DNA of 59,328 nt from Mycolicibacterium houstonense (GTDB lineage Bacteria > Actinomycetota > Actinomycetes > Mycobacteriales > Mycobacteriaceae), in the NCBI RefSeq assembly GCF_900078665.2, contig NZ_LT546207.1, positions 2,752,318 through 2,811,645 on the forward strand, in the 5' to 3' direction. Every line of letters starts with the position of its first letter. The first letter of the stretch is position 1. The position numbers were made by a program, and so were the translations under genes. Below are positions 8,213 through 17,826 of the stretch, in pieces. The notes below the pieces were generated by a model. That model had not been told where the DNA came from. It did no database searches and saw nothing but the letters and a program-made list of their open reading frames with translations.

Positions 8213-9304
8213 TCAGGCGCCGGCCGGCTCCAGGGCGGGCATCACGTGCATCTCGACGGCGTCCACGGCGGCCAGCTGCGAGTACAGCGACTCGGCGACG
8301 TCGAAGACGTTGACCTGGCCGGCATAGTCGGCGATGTACAGCCGGGTGCCGTCGTGGCGCACGGCGACCGCCGACGGTTGCGCGTGCACGTCCATGCTGC
8401 CCTGGATCTGGCTGGTCAGCGCGCACCAGACGGTGACGCGGTCGTAGTCCACCAGGTACGCGCGGGTGGCGTCGGGGCTCAGCACCAGCTGGGTGGGCGC
8501 CCCGCCGACCTCGACCGCATCCACGACGGTGGCCCCGGACAGGTCGACGGTGTGCACCGCGCCGCGGTGCTCCAGGTCGGAGGTCAGCACGTAGGCGGCG
8601 CCGTCGCCGATCGCGATGTCGCGGATGGGGGCACCGATCCACACCGTGGCCTGCACCTGGGCGGTCTCGGTGTTGACGATGACCAGCCGGCTGCCGCGGA
8701 CATCGGAGGTGGCGACGTACAACCGCTTGCCCGTCGCGTCGATCCGCAGGGCATCGAGGTTCATGCCGGAACCGGTGGCGATGTCGATCGTGCCGACCCG
8801 CTCGGCGGTGGTGTCGATGACGGCGATGTCGATGCGCTCGTGGCCGGCGCGACCGGCGAACACCCGCTTGCCGTCCGGGCTGATGGCCAGGGCGGTGACG
8901 GCGAAGGCCAGGGGGTATTCGGTCAACGTGGCGCCGGTGATGGTGTCGACGGTGACGATCGAGTCGTGCGCGGCGGTGGAGACGCTCACATAAGCGCGGT
9001 CGTCGGCGACCACGACGGCGAACGGGTCTCCGGGCAGACGGACCGACCCGACCACACCCATGGTGTGCGGGTTGATGACCGTCAGGCTCCGGGTGGCGGC
9101 GTTGGTGACCACCACGGTGTCGCGGTCGGGATCGACGGCGATGTCGCCGATGGGCCCGAGACCGATCTCGGCCAGACCGGCCACGTCGATGTCGTCGAGC
9201 GCACCGTCGAACGCGACGCTGCGGGCTGACATGTCGTCGATGGCGCGGTCATTGCGGCCAGGGCGCACCGCATCGGTCAGCGCGCGCAGGAAGTTCTTTG
9301 CCAT
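8213..9304 (-). CDS. YVTN/YncE-like beta-propeller protein
   Basis: A 363-residue protein made of repeated blades with YVTN-type strands, for example IAVDPDRDTVVVTNAATRSLTVI, RAYVSVSTAAHDSIVTVD, KRLYVATSDVRGSRLVIV and TRLYIADYAGQVNVFDV. Six to seven blades are visible. I chose ATG 9304 because GGAGGTGCC precedes it by about nine bases; 9337 would lack a site. No signal peptide is obvious, so it is probably cytosolic. Ligand and role are unknown. It is convergent with the response regulator, with 1 bp between. Confidence 0.8.
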   Translation of the reverse strand: MAKNFLRALTDAVRPGRNDRAIDDMSARSVAFDGALDDIDVAGLAEIGLGPIGDIAVDPDRDTVVVTNAATRSLTVINPHTMGVVGSVRLPGDPFAVVVADDRAYVSVSTAAHDSIVTVDTITGATLTEYPLAFAVTALAISPDGKRVFAGRAGHERIDIAVIDTTAERVGTIDIATGSGMNLDALRIDATGKRLYVATSDVRGSRLVIVNTETAQVQATVWIGAPIRDIAIGDGAAYVLTSDLEHRGAVHTVDLSGATVVDAVEVGGAPTQLVLSPDATRAYLVDYDRVTVWCALTSQIQGSMDVHAQPSAVAVRHDGTRLYIADYAGQVNVFDVAESLYSQLAAVDAVEMHVMPALEPAGA

Positions 9305-9768
9305 CGTTATCGGCACCTCCGCCGGCAAGGCTTTCACCGGCTCTAGATTCCAGGTCTATCTGCGCCGGGAGTGGCGCGGTTGCATTGAGTCTAGCGACGA
9401 AACCGACAGCTTCCGGACCACTTCGCAGCGAATACGCGACAGCTGTCAACAGTCTCTCAGAATGCGCTTAAGAAATTCTTCGTTATCGACCCGTTACCTT
9501 TTGGCCGCGTCCGATTAAATGCTTGCTACCAGGGACTTCGCAGCGGGGGATAAGCGCCACACATTCCGCGGCGGACTGGTCCGTCAATAACAATTCTTAC
9601 CCACTCCGGCAAAAGTGAGCGGTAAATCACACTACGACACGCCAGCAAACTTTCTTTGACGTCAACGCCCTGCGACCGGCGACGATGTGAGCCGGGTGTT
9701 ACCCCTGTGAAAGATGTGCCGTGCCGACCGGGCAGTTCGCTGCACGTGGCAACCCACCAGAGACGGCG
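9305..9768. other. Long intergenic region of lower G+C
   Basis: This 464-bp stretch is noticeably richer in A and T than its neighbours and has no ORF with host-like codon use. It is the upstream region of the beta-propeller gene. On the minus strand it contains a TTGACA hexamer and, nearer the gene, a TAGACT -10-like hexamer, but not at mutual promoter spacing. It might hold a promoter, a long leader or a small RNA; I cannot decide. Confidence 0.4.
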
Positions 9769-10608
9769 TCAGAGCCGCAACGCGGCGGCAGTGGCCGGCC
9801 CGACGATGCCGTCGACCCTCAAGCCGGGAGTGCGGCGCTGGAACTCCCTGACCGCGGCCTCGGTTTTCGGGCCGAAGACGCCGTCGACCACAAGATCACC
9901 CGCATAGGCCGCGTAGGCGGTCTTGAGCCGGCGCTGCAAGACCGCGACCAGCGGGTCCTCCATCGGCCGGAACAGCAGGATGTCGGCGTACTCCCCCACC
10001 GGAACGGGCGGTCGCGGCGTCGGCGCCGGCTTCCCGATATCGCCGATCCGCTCTTGAACGTCGGCGCGCAGGACGTTCATGTCGATGGCACCCGGATCCC
10101 ACTTGCCTTGCGCTCGGCCCGCGTACTCCTTGTGTCCGATGGTGCGCGCTGAGCTCTGCGCCAACCGGCGATTGATCGCCGCACAGCATCGCACCATCGC
10201 GGAATACTGTGCGTCAGGCCAGTTCTGGCGATGCTGCGCAGTCGGACTGGTGCCGCTGTTGGCGCATTCGATGCCGATCAGATGCCAGTTGCCCATGTTC
10301 GCCGGCAGCCACGGGTACATGCCGACGCCGGCATGCCAGGCCACCCCCAGTGCCACCACCGTCACAGTGCCGTCGCGCGCGATGTGCAGCTGCGACAACG
10401 GACCCGGCAAGTCCGGGCGTCCGTCGGCGATCGACGCCGCACTGGCACGGTCAGATCCGGTGTGGTGCACCATCACCCCGCGGATATCCTTGAAATCGCC
10501 TTGCCCTCGCGTGCGCCAGCCCGGATGCTCGACGAGGTCGACGCCTTCGTCCCGGAGTACGTCGGCCAGCCAGACCGGATCACCGGTCCATCGTCCTGTC
10601 TGTGGCAC
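9769..10608 (-). CDS. N-acetylmuramoyl-L-alanine amidase with peptidoglycan-binding domain
   Basis: About 279 residues. The Amidase_2/PGRP fold carries likely zinc ligands in VMVHHTGSD, in GHKEYAG and in KWDPGAID. A C-terminal PG_binding_1 domain contains DGVFGPKTEAAVREFQ and VDGIVGPATAAAL. It would cleave the lactyl-Ala bond of peptidoglycan. I chose GTG 10608 (protein start VPQTGRW) because GGAGAAGGG lies six bases upstream; the longer frame to 10713 has no ribosome site. No signal peptide is seen. It resembles mycobacterial Rv3594-like proteins and mycobacteriophage lysins. Confidence 0.88.
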   Translation of the reverse strand: MPQTGRWTGDPVWLADVLRDEGVDLVEHPGWRTRGQGDFKDIRGVMVHHTGSDRASAASIADGRPDLPGPLSQLHIARDGTVTVVALGVAWHAGVGMYPWLPANMGNWHLIGIECANSGTSPTAQHRQNWPDAQYSAMVRCCAAINRRLAQSSARTIGHKEYAGRAQGKWDPGAIDMNVLRADVQERIGDIGKPAPTPRPPVPVGEYADILLFRPMEDPLVAVLQRRLKTAYAAYAGDLVVDGVFGPKTEAAVREFQRRTPGLRVDGIVGPATAAALRL

Positions 10609-10848
10609 TGAGATCCCTTCTCCACGTAGCAAACACTCTGGCACCACAAGGCTACGCGCGGGCCCCGACATCGGCCCGGGCTTACCGGTTCCGCCAGACT
10701 GGTTATCACCCAAGATCTTTGCTCACCGGCGACACACCAGCACGGGCCGCGGCGCGAGTATTCGCGGGGAACCACACCAGCTAACGCGATCGTCAACCGA
10801 TACCGCACTTCCCGTACACAGGTCGGGGCGATGTGCGAGCATCTGCGC

Positions 10849-11544
10849 ATGGACCCGAAGGATGACCCCGAGGCCCGCATCCGGGAGCTGGAACGCCCAC
10901 TCGCCGAGGTGGCCCGCGCCTCCGAGCTCGGAACCGGTGAGCCGGCGAGTCCTGCGGATCCGCCGCCGACCCAGCCGTGGCCCCACGGAAACCCGTTCCC
11001 GCCGCCGCCTCCGGGCCCGCCGGCTCCCTGGCCGGGATACGAGCCGTACCCCGGGGCGACCCCACCGCGGCCGAGTTCGGGCGGCGCGCCGCTGATGATC
11101 CTCATCGGCGCGGTGACCATGATGCTGGTGGCCGGCGGCGTCGCGGCCTATCTGATGTTCGGCGATTCAGGTGGGGCCGGTACCGACACCCAGTCCGACA
11201 GCGAGTCGACGACCATCCGGCAAACGGCGGTCAGCCGCTTCCCGGAACCCGAAGCGGTTGCGCCGACGCAGGTCTCGCCGGGCGAGACAGTCATCGTCTC
11301 GGGCATCGGCGAGAACCGGGCCATTGATTGCCGGGACAACACCGTGATCGTCAGCGGTATCGAGAATCAGCTGGAGATCACCGGCCACTGCGTCGCCGTC
11401 ACCGTCTCCGGTGTCGACAATGTCATCACCGTCGAGTCCGCGGACACCATCGGGGTCTCGGGGTTCGAGAACCGGGTCACCTTCCATACCGGGCAACCCG
11501 ACGTGTCGAAATCCGGTCAGTCCAACGTGGTCGAACAGGGCTGA
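10849..11544 (+). CDS. Proline-rich membrane protein with DUF3060 domain
   Basis: About 231 residues. A short charged N-terminus is followed by a Pro/Gly-rich segment (PFPPPPPGPPAPWPGYEPYP). A single TM helix comes next (PLMILIGAVTMMLVAGGVAAYLMF), then an extracytoplasmic DUF3060 domain with repeated turns such as TVIVSGIENQLEI and VTVSGVDNVITV, a beta-solenoid pattern. This architecture is typical of mycobacterial envelope proteins of unknown function. I prefer ATG 10849 (MDPKDDPE); 10831 is in frame. The 3' end overlaps the convergent hydrolase by 28 bp. Confidence 0.8.
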   Translation: MDPKDDPEARIRELERPLAEVARASELGTGEPASPADPPPTQPWPHGNPFPPPPPGPPAPWPGYEPYPGATPPRPSSGGAPLMILIGAVTMMLVAGGVAAYLMFGDSGGAGTDTQSDSESTTIRQTAVSRFPEPEAVAPTQVSPGETVIVSGIGENRAIDCRDNTVIVSGIENQLEITGHCVAVTVSGVDNVITVESADTIGVSGFENRVTFHTGQPDVSKSGQSNVVEQG

Positions 11545-12395
11545 TCGGCGTTCTCCAGCCGCCCCAGGAACTCGCTCAGCAGACCCACCAGCGGCTCCGG
11601 ATTGTCTTCGGGCACCCAGGCATACGAGTCCTCGATGAACTCCAGCACGCCCTGCGGCAGCGTCCGCGCCAGCCGCGGTGCGCCCTCGGCCGGAAAGTAA
11701 CGCTCATCGCGCGGCCAGACCACGAGTGCGGGCCGGTCGTAATCGGCCAGCCGTGGTGAGTACCTCGCCAGGTATGCCGGCGACAGGCCGTCGAGGAACC
11801 GTCGGAAATCCTTGCGCACCAGAGGGTCACTGCGCAGCGGCCGTAGGTAATCGGCCATGACGTCGGCCGGGATCGGGCGCTTGGTCGCACCACCATAGGT
11901 GACCGGGAGCCGCTGGAACGGTTTCAGTCCGATCGCCAGCGATTGCAGCAGCGCGGCGCCGGGAAGCGCGGTGAGCCGTGACAGAACTTTGACGGGCCAC
12001 GGGTCGGAGTCGAACGCGTTCGTGGCCACGAGCACCAGGCCCTCGACCCGCTTTGGGTACTCGGCGGCGACCACCTGGGCGATGTCACCGCCGTAACCGT
12101 TACCGACCAGCACGGCCTGTTCGATGCCGAGCGCGTCGAACAGGTCGACGACCGTGCGGGCCAGGCCGGGCAGGGTGAGGTCGGCCGCCGGCAGCGCGGG
12201 TGTATGCGATCCCAACGCCAGATCAGGTGCGATGCAACGGATCTGCTCTCCGAGGCCATGCACGACATGGCGCCAGACGAGGCCGTTGGCCACCAGACCG
12301 TGCAGCAGCACCACGGGCCTGCCGCTGCCGTGTTCGCGCACCCCGACGGGGCCGCAGGGCAGCGGCACCAGCCGTCGGGAGGTGAGTGTGTTCAT
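11517..12395 (-). CDS. Alpha/beta hydrolase fold protein lacking the catalytic nucleophile
   Basis: About 292 residues, paralogous in layout to the hydrolase at 971. The oxyanion region is VVLLHGLVANG. The nucleophile elbow reads GNGYGG, with Gly where Ser or Asp is needed. The C-terminal His position reads DSYAWVPEDNP, with Ala-Trp. Both key residues therefore appear missing, which suggests a non-catalytic or re-purposed protein. The ATG at 12395 (or 12398) follows GAGAGGA. It is divergent from a TetR gene with a perfect palindrome between, the same arrangement as at 303-1801. Confidence 0.82.
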   Translation of the reverse strand: MNTLTSRRLVPLPCGPVGVREHGSGRPVVLLHGLVANGLVWRHVVHGLGEQIRCIAPDLALGSHTPALPAADLTLPGLARTVVDLFDALGIEQAVLVGNGYGGDIAQVVAAEYPKRVEGLVLVATNAFDSDPWPVKVLSRLTALPGAALLQSLAIGLKPFQRLPVTYGGATKRPIPADVMADYLRPLRSDPLVRKDFRRFLDGLSPAYLARYSPRLADYDRPALVVWPRDERYFPAEGAPRLARTLPQGVLEFIEDSYAWVPEDNPEPLVGLLSEFLGRLENADQPCSTTLD

Positions 12396-12431
12396 CATCG
12401 TGTCCTCTCGCCAGAGCATTCGGACAAATCA

Positions 12432-12444
12432 ATACAGGCTGTAT
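12432..12444. promoter_or_regulatory. Candidate TetR operator
   Basis: ATACAG-G-CTGTAT is a perfect 13-bp palindrome in the gap between the hydrolase and TetR genes. A related half-site ATACATACGG lies at about 12471-12480. It is the likely autoregulatory operator. It shares the ATACA element with the outer arms of the region at 907-953. Confidence 0.55.
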
Positions 12445-12497
12445 GCAAACACATGAACGCCCGAACATCAATACATACGGCTTGTTAAAATTCCCCG

Positions 12498-13100
12498 ATG
12501 AGCGAAGACCCGCGCGACGGCCGCGAACAGCGCAGCGAAGCCACCCGAGCCGCCCTCGTCGCCGCGGCCCGCTCGCTGTTCGTCGAACGTGGCTATGCGG
12601 CGGTCTCCACCGGAGATATCGCCCGCGTCGCCGCCGTCACCCGCAACGCGCTGTACTACCACTTCCCCACCAAGGAGGCGGTGTTCCGCGCGGTCTACGA
12701 GGATGTCGAAGGCCAACTGGCCCAGCGGGTGCTCCCGGCAGCGGCGGCCCACGACACCATCCGCGGCCAGCTCGAGGCCGGCATCGAGGAATTCCTCGAC
12801 GGCTGCCTGGACCCCACGGTGGCCCGGATCAGCGTGCTGCAGGCGCCGGCCGCACTGGGGTTCGCCCAGATGCGCGAGATCGACAATCGCAACTACCTGG
12901 GCACCCTGCGGGACGGCATCCGCACCGCCATCGACACGGGCGAACTCGCCGGCCTTCCGGTCGACACTCTCGCGTCCATGCTCATCGGGGCGCTGGACGA
13001 GGCCGCCCTGCTGATCGCGACCGCCGACGATCCCGCCGGGGCGCGACGCGATGCCGGAGCCGTGGCCCAGGCCCTGGTCGCCGGACTGTTCGCGAAGTAG
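12498..13100 (+). CDS. TetR/AcrR-family transcriptional regulator
   Basis: A 200-residue TetR repressor. The HTH region is EATRAALVAAARSLFVERGY, then IARVAAVTRNALYYHFPTKEAVF. The C-terminal domain has the IGALDEAALLIATADDPAGARRD block shared with the TetR at 303-908. It starts at ATG 12498 and is divergent from the degenerate hydrolase at 12395. It is convergent with the ABC ATPase, 4 bp away. The two TetR/hydrolase pairs in this window look like a duplicated module. Confidence 0.9.
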   Translation: MSEDPRDGREQRSEATRAALVAAARSLFVERGYAAVSTGDIARVAAVTRNALYYHFPTKEAVFRAVYEDVEGQLAQRVLPAAAAHDTIRGQLEAGIEEFLDGCLDPTVARISVLQAPAALGFAQMREIDNRNYLGTLRDGIRTAIDTGELAGLPVDTLASMLIGALDEAALLIATADDPAGARRDAGAVAQALVAGLFAK

Positions 13101-13104
13101 ACCA

Positions 13105-13878
13105 CTACAGCACCTTCGACAGAAACTCCTGCAGCCGAGGGTGTTTGGGGCTGTCGAATACCGCGGCCGGAGTGTCGTCCTCGACGATGTTGCCGTCGGC
13201 CATGAAGATCACCCGGGAGGCCACCTCACGGGCAAACCCCATCTCGTGGGTGACCACCACCATCGTCATGCCGCCTTCGGCCAGATCGCGCAGCACCTGC
13301 AGCACGTCGCCCACCATCTCCGGATCGAGCGCGCTGGTGGCCTCGTCGAACAGCATGATCGACGGGTTCATCGCCAGGGCCCGGGCGATCGCGACGCGCT
13401 GCTTCTGACCACCGGACAACGTGGCCGGCTTGACGTGGGCCTTCTCCGCCAGGCCCACCTGGGTCAGCAACTCCATCGCGCGCTTCTCCGCGGCGGCCTT
13501 GTCCATCTTCTTGGTCAACAACGGCGCCAGCGTCACGTTGTCGATCACGGTCATGTGCGGGAACAGGTTGAAGTGCTGGAACACCATCCCGATGTGCTGA
13601 CGAACCTTGTCCAGGTTCACCTTTCGGTCAGTGAGGTCGAAACCGTCGACGGTGACCTTGCCCGCGGTGATGTCCTCGAGCTTGTTGAGGCAGCGCAGGA
13701 AGGTGGACTTGCCCGACCCCGACGGGCCGATGACGCAGACCACCTCACCCTTGCTGATCGTGGTGTCGATGCCGTCGAGCACCACCAGATCTCCGAATGA
13801 TTTCTTCAGGCCCTCGATGCGGATCTTGACGGTGCCCTCGGGTTCGGCCGCCGCGGCTTCCGGTACCAGCTGGGTCAT
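13105..13878 (-). CDS. Polar amino-acid ABC transporter ATPase (GlnQ-like)
   Basis: A 257-residue ABC ATPase. The Walker A is GPSGSGKST, the Q-loop is [12 protein letters not shown], the signature is LSGGQKQR, the Walker B is [14 protein letters not shown], and the switch His is in [10 protein letters not shown]. The sequence places it in the PAAT (GlnQ/HisP) group. The true start is ATG 13878, overlapping the stop of the upstream permease (ATGA); the longer reading frame is spurious. It pairs with the fused binding protein-permease to form a complete importer. Confidence 0.92.
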   Translation of the reverse strand: MTQLVPEAAAAEPEGTVKIRIEGLKKSFGDLVVLDGIDTTISKGEVVCVIGPSGSGKSTFLRCLNKLEDITAGKVTVDGFDLTDRKVNLDKVRQHIGMVFQHFNLFPHMTVIDNVTLAPLLTKKMDKAAAEKRAMELLTQVGLAEKAHVKPATLSGGQKQRVAIARALAMNPSIMLFDEATSALDPEMVGDVLQVLRDLAEGGMTMVVVTHEMGFAREVASRVIFMADGNIVEDDTPAAVFDSPKHPRLQEFLSKVL

Positions 13879-15353
13879 TTCACGAGCCTCTTCTCTAGCC
13901 GGTCGGAGAGTTTGGTCAGCGCCATGATGACGATGAAGTAGATGATGCCGATGATCAGCCACATGGTGAACGACTGGTAGTTGCGAGCGATGATCAGCCG
14001 TCCGGTCTGGGTCAGCTCGGCGATGCCGATGACCGACAGGATCGAGGTGTCCTTGAGGGTGATCACGAACTGGTTCACGTAGGACGGGATCATCGTGCGG
14101 ACCGCCTGCGGCAGAATCACTTTCCGCATCGTCGGCAGGTATCCGATGCCCAGGCTGCGGGACGCCTCCATCTGCCCTTTGTCCACCGACTGGATTCCGC
14201 CGCGGACGATCTCGGTCATGTACGCCCCCGCGTTGAGCGAAAGCGTGATGATGCCCGCGGTCAGCGCGGTCATCTGGAAACCCAGCGCGGTCGGGATGCC
14301 GAAGTAGATGAAGAACGCCTGCACCAGCAGGGGCGTTCCTCGGAAGATGTCGACGTAGGTGGTGCCGATCCCGCGCAGCACGATCGATCGCGAAACCCGG
14401 AAGAGGCCGAAGACGATGCCTAGCACCAGCGCGATGGCGATCGACACCACCGTGAGGATCAGCGTCATCTTCAGGCCGGCCATCAGGAACGGGAACGTGC
14501 TCTTGAGCAGGCCGATGAAGGAGTTGTCGGCCTCATTGGCGCCCTCGCCGAGGTAGTTCTCGAGGATCTCGTCGTACCGTCCGGAGTCCTTGAGCTCCTT
14601 CAGACCGGCGTTGAACTTGCTCAACAATTCGGCGTTGCGGCCCTTGTTGACCGCGAATCCGTAGCTGGAACCCTTCTCCTTCGGGGTGACGGTCTTGAAC
14701 CCGTTGCCCTGCTGGATGCCGTAGTTCAGCACCGGATAGTCCTCGAAAATCGCCTGGGAGTTACCCGTCTTGACTTCCTCGAACATCGACGCCGAATCCG
14801 CGAACGAGACGATCTGGAAGCCGTACTTGTCCTTGATCGACTCGGCGAACTCCGCACCTTCGGTGCCGTTCTTGACCGCGACGCGCTTGCCCTTCAGGTC
14901 CGCGTAGGACTTGATGTCCTCGTTGGTCGCCAGCACCGCCATCTGCACGCCCGACTCGAAGTACGGGTCGGAGAAGTCGAAGACCTTCTTGCGCTCGTCG
15001 GTGATCGACATGCCGGCGATCACGCCGTCGGCCTGATTGGCCTGGACCGCCTGCAGCGCGGCATCGAAGCCCAGCGGTTTGATGGTGACGTTGAACTTCT
15101 GATTCGCCGCGATCTCGTTGATGAGGTCGATGTCGATTCCGACGAACTTCCCTGCGGCATCCTGGAATTCGAACGGCGCGAAGGTGATGTCGGTGGCGAC
15201 GACGTAGGTCTCCCCCTCGGCCGCGGCGCGCGCCGGGGCCAGCATGGCCGCGCCGAACAGCCCGACCAGGGTTGCCAGTAGCGCGGCCAGCAGCCGGTGC
15301 GGGGACCGGGTCACTCCGGCGATGCCCTCGCCCGACGCGGATTCGGCTCTCAT
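13875..15353 (-). CDS. Fused solute-binding protein and permease of a polar amino-acid ABC importer
   Basis: A 492-residue fusion. The signal peptide ([25 protein letters not shown], cleaved by about residue 45) leads a periplasmic-binding domain type II at about 48-270 ([39 protein letters not shown]). A HisM/GlnP-type permease domain follows at about 285-490, with the EAA-like loop [24 protein letters not shown]. Fusion places the binding domain outside, tethered to the channel, as in GlnPQ systems. RBS GGAGACTGGACG precedes ATG 15353. Substrate is probably glutamine/glutamate-like, not proven. The operon continues into the ATPase. Confidence 0.92.
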   Translation of the reverse strand: MRAESASGEGIAGVTRSPHRLLAALLATLVGLFGAAMLAPARAAAEGETYVVATDITFAPFEFQDAAGKFVGIDIDLINEIAANQKFNVTIKPLGFDAALQAVQANQADGVIAGMSITDERKKVFDFSDPYFESGVQMAVLATNEDIKSYADLKGKRVAVKNGTEGAEFAESIKDKYGFQIVSFADSASMFEEVKTGNSQAIFEDYPVLNYGIQQGNGFKTVTPKEKGSSYGFAVNKGRNAELLSKFNAGLKELKDSGRYDEILENYLGEGANEADNSFIGLLKSTFPFLMAGLKMTLILTVVSIAIALVLGIVFGLFRVSRSIVLRGIGTTYVDIFRGTPLLVQAFFIYFGIPTALGFQMTALTAGIITLSLNAGAYMTEIVRGGIQSVDKGQMEASRSLGIGYLPTMRKVILPQAVRTMIPSYVNQFVITLKDTSILSVIGIAELTQTGRLIIARNYQSFTMWLIIGIIYFIVIMALTKLSDRLEKRLVK

Positions 15354-15621
15354 CGTCCAGTCTCCTATCCAGGTGTGAAACGACGAGTCCCCACGCTATC
15401 GCCGCGACACCGATTAGGGCGGGATTTCGGGCCACGGCGGACATCACCGGCTCGGCATCGGTGATATGACCGAGTCTCTGAGAATGCCCTGGGAACTGTT
15501 CGGGTACACCAGACGGATCAAGTCTCAACCGATGACGCCACAGAGGTTTTCGGCCCAACGCTCGATCCGAACGACGACAAACCGCGAGGCATCGCACTGA
15601 TGAGGGGCCGGTGTGCGTCAG

Positions 15622-16971
15622 CTAGTCGTGTCCCCGTCGCGAAGCCCGGAATGTGTCTTCGTAAATGTGGAGGTCGAGCCGCGATCCGTCGATGACAACG
15701 CGGAAGCCGGGGTGAGTCGGGACGATGAAGGCCCCATCGCCAACGTGAATGAGTTCCAGGCGTTCATCTTCATCGGACCAACTCAGCATTCCGTCACGAA
15801 AAGCGATTTCGCATCCGGGAATTCCGAGATCGCTGTCGGATGAAAACTCGTAGCGTCCGCAGAATTCGTCTGTATCCGGGGCTTCCAAACGGTGGGGTAC
15901 CGCGGGGACCGGCAGAATCTCATTCCACCCCGCCATGTGGGCCAAGCCGTGAAGAATCTCCCGGTTGAGCAGCGTACCGCCGTCACCATTGCTCATGACG
16001 ACGAAGGCCTGATGTCCGCACAGCCACATCTGCACCCGAAAGCCCGCATTCGCCCCGCCATGCTCGATCCATCCGTCAGGACCGTTGAAAAACCCGAAAT
16101 TCATGATGTCGAGGCCATCCTGGGGCTGGATGAACAAGCTCGCGAGCTCCCCTGAGAGAATTCCTGCTCCAGCAATTGACGCGCGGACACCCCCGCAGAA
16201 CTTCACCAGATCACCAGGTGTCGTCCACAGACCCGCCGCTGCTCGCTGCGGGTAAATCAGGTGTCCGCCCGGCACTCGCTTCCCGTCCGCGTCGAAGCCG
16301 GCAGCAATGTCGTGCGGTGGCACCGGCCGGAAACCTGAGGCTTCCATCGACAACGGCCCGAAGACGTAGTCCGCGACCAGCGATTCGAATGATCGGCCAG
16401 AGACATCTTCGACAAGCAACTCGAGGACGGTATATCCGCCGCCTGAATAGCTGAATCGCGACCCAGGGCTTCCGATTTGTTCGATTGCCGCGTTCTTGGC
16501 GGGCGCTTCGCCGCCAAGGATTTGCGCCAATGTCGGCAGTACTTCTCCATGCGCATAGCCGTCAAATCCGTGAACATTGAAGCCGGCCGTGTGGCTGGCC
16601 AGCTGGCGCAGCGTGAATGCATCAGAGTTTTCCGGCCTCCATCGCTTGAGGAGCGGACGAACATCGGAATCGAGCGGCAGTAGGCCTTCCTCCACCATCA
16701 TCAGCGACAGAAAAGCAGCTATCGCCTTGCCGGCCGAAGCCGCCTGCAACCTTGTTGTTTCCGCCATCGGGCGCTGATGATCGGAACTTCCGAGTGCGAA
16801 CGTCGCCATACCCGAGCTATCTCCGAGCGCAAGCGAAACACCGGGCACACGATGGTGTTCCATACGCTCGTGAATGTTCATCGGCTGCATACGGCCCTCG
16901 ATCGGGACCGCAGGCAGAAGCCCGTTGACGAGATCGACGAGGAGATCGTCCCTGTTCACTCCTGGGCTCAC
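15622..16971 (-). CDS. Serine hydrolase, beta-lactamase class C/PBP-like family
   Basis: A 449-residue cytosolic-looking protein. The active-site SxxK motif is SAGK (about 79-82) in LQAASAGKAIAAF. The second motif reads YSGGGY, with Gly where YxN is usual. A HGGANAG segment in the C-terminal half matches the HxG/KTG position. A C-terminal beta domain follows (YEFSSDSDLGIPGC...). No signal peptide is evident. The GTG at 16971 is uncertain; an internal GTG five codons in follows an AGGA. The gene has visibly lower G+C than its neighbours, suggesting acquisition by transfer. Substrate unknown (esterase, D-aminopeptidase or similar). Confidence 0.83.
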   Translation of the reverse strand: MSPGVNRDDLLVDLVNGLLPAVPIEGRMQPMNIHERMEHHRVPGVSLALGDSSGMATFALGSSDHQRPMAETTRLQAASAGKAIAAFLSLMMVEEGLLPLDSDVRPLLKRWRPENSDAFTLRQLASHTAGFNVHGFDGYAHGEVLPTLAQILGGEAPAKNAAIEQIGSPGSRFSYSGGGYTVLELLVEDVSGRSFESLVADYVFGPLSMEASGFRPVPPHDIAAGFDADGKRVPGGHLIYPQRAAAGLWTTPGDLVKFCGGVRASIAGAGILSGELASLFIQPQDGLDIMNFGFFNGPDGWIEHGGANAGFRVQMWLCGHQAFVVMSNGDGGTLLNREILHGLAHMAGWNEILPVPAVPHRLEAPDTDEFCGRYEFSSDSDLGIPGCEIAFRDGMLSWSDEDERLELIHVGDGAFIVPTHPGFRVVIDGSRLDLHIYEDTFRASRRGHD

Positions 16972-17019
16972 CTTCTTCGCCGACGCGCGGCCGCCGGGGC
17001 CCGGGACAGTTCGCAGGTG

Positions 17020-17478
17020 TCACGAGGGCGCATTGGTGATTTCCAGCTGGTAGATCTTCTCGCTTCCGATGAACTGCCCGGTAGGCCGGAACCCGGACGA
17101 TTCGTAGAGGGAGATCGCGGCGCCATTCTTCGGCGCGACCCCGAGGCGCAAAATCTGCGCTCCGAACTCATGCGAGACTGCCCTGACCACTTCTCGAAGC
17201 GCCAAACGCCCAAATCCTCGGCGCTGAAAGCGGTGGTCGATCATCAGCCGATAGAGCCAGATATGCCCGTCATCGGGATCCGGACCGTACATGGCGAAAC
17301 CAACGGTGTCCGTCTCAGAGATCACGGCCTTGGTCAGAAAGCCCGGAAGGAAGCGACTCTCCGCGATCGAGTAGAGGTTCGAGGCCACTGTGCCCTGCTG
17401 TTCCTCCGCAACGCTGAGCTCCGCCACCTCCTCCCAGTTGTCGACAGTCAGATGTTCAAGTCGCACCGTGGCAGTCAC
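17020..17478 (-). CDS. GNAT-family N-acetyltransferase
   Basis: About 152 residues. Starting from the GTG at 17478 the protein begins VTATVRLEHLTVDNW. The acetyl-CoA binding motif A is visible as YRLMIDHRFQRRGFGRLALREVV (R-x-x-G-x-G/A), and motif B as GAAISLYESSGFRPTG. It is similar in layout to diamine acetyltransferases of the PaiA/BltD type. The longer frame to 17577 is possible but has no better ribosome site. Between here and 17826 (348 bp) I see no gene and no clear regulatory structure. Confidence 0.8.
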   Translation of the reverse strand: MTATVRLEHLTVDNWEEVAELSVAEEQQGTVASNLYSIAESRFLPGFLTKAVISETDTVGFAMYGPDPDDGHIWLYRLMIDHRFQRRGFGRLALREVVRAVSHEFGAQILRLGVAPKNGAAISLYESSGFRPTGQFIGSEKIYQLEITNAPS

Positions 17479-17826
17479 AGCGTGTGTTCTACCGAGGGCT
17501 TCTACGCGGTGCAAGCGAATTTCGCCACCGCAAGCGAGGGCGCCGGTGCGCACCACAACCCAGTCCGCTTGCGCCATAGTGTTTCTGACGGTGTGTGTGC
17601 GCGTCGCCGAGGTGCCGGTTCATCCAATTGCGCTGTGCGGGAGAGGATTAGTTGCACAGGAAAGCTCCGAGCCGCGGCGCCACCAGCCAATGGCAAACTG
17701 CGTGCCGGGCACCGAACCTCGGGAAAAGAGGTAGTGCACTACGCGTGAGGAGGAGCGGCCGCGGATCGTACGTTTTCTGCATCAGAGCGCTGGAGAGTTC
17801 GGCGCTTGGGGCAGAGGAAGTGCGAC

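Noticed and set aside
8138..9229. 363-codon + strand frame over the beta-propeller gene
   Set aside because: Gly/Asp-rich shadow; the minus strand has the blade repeats and a ribosome site.
10665..10682. GGGCC...GGCCC hairpin upstream of the amidase gene
   Set aside because: Short arms in very GC-rich DNA, position does not fit a terminator for any neighbouring gene.
10079..11095. 338-codon + strand frame spanning amidase and DUF3060 genes
   Set aside because: Crosses two well supported genes and has no motif.
12386..13408. Long + strand frame over the TetR gene and the ABC ATPase tail
   Set aside because: Out-of-frame shadow rich in Arg; the TetR HTH lies in the other frame.
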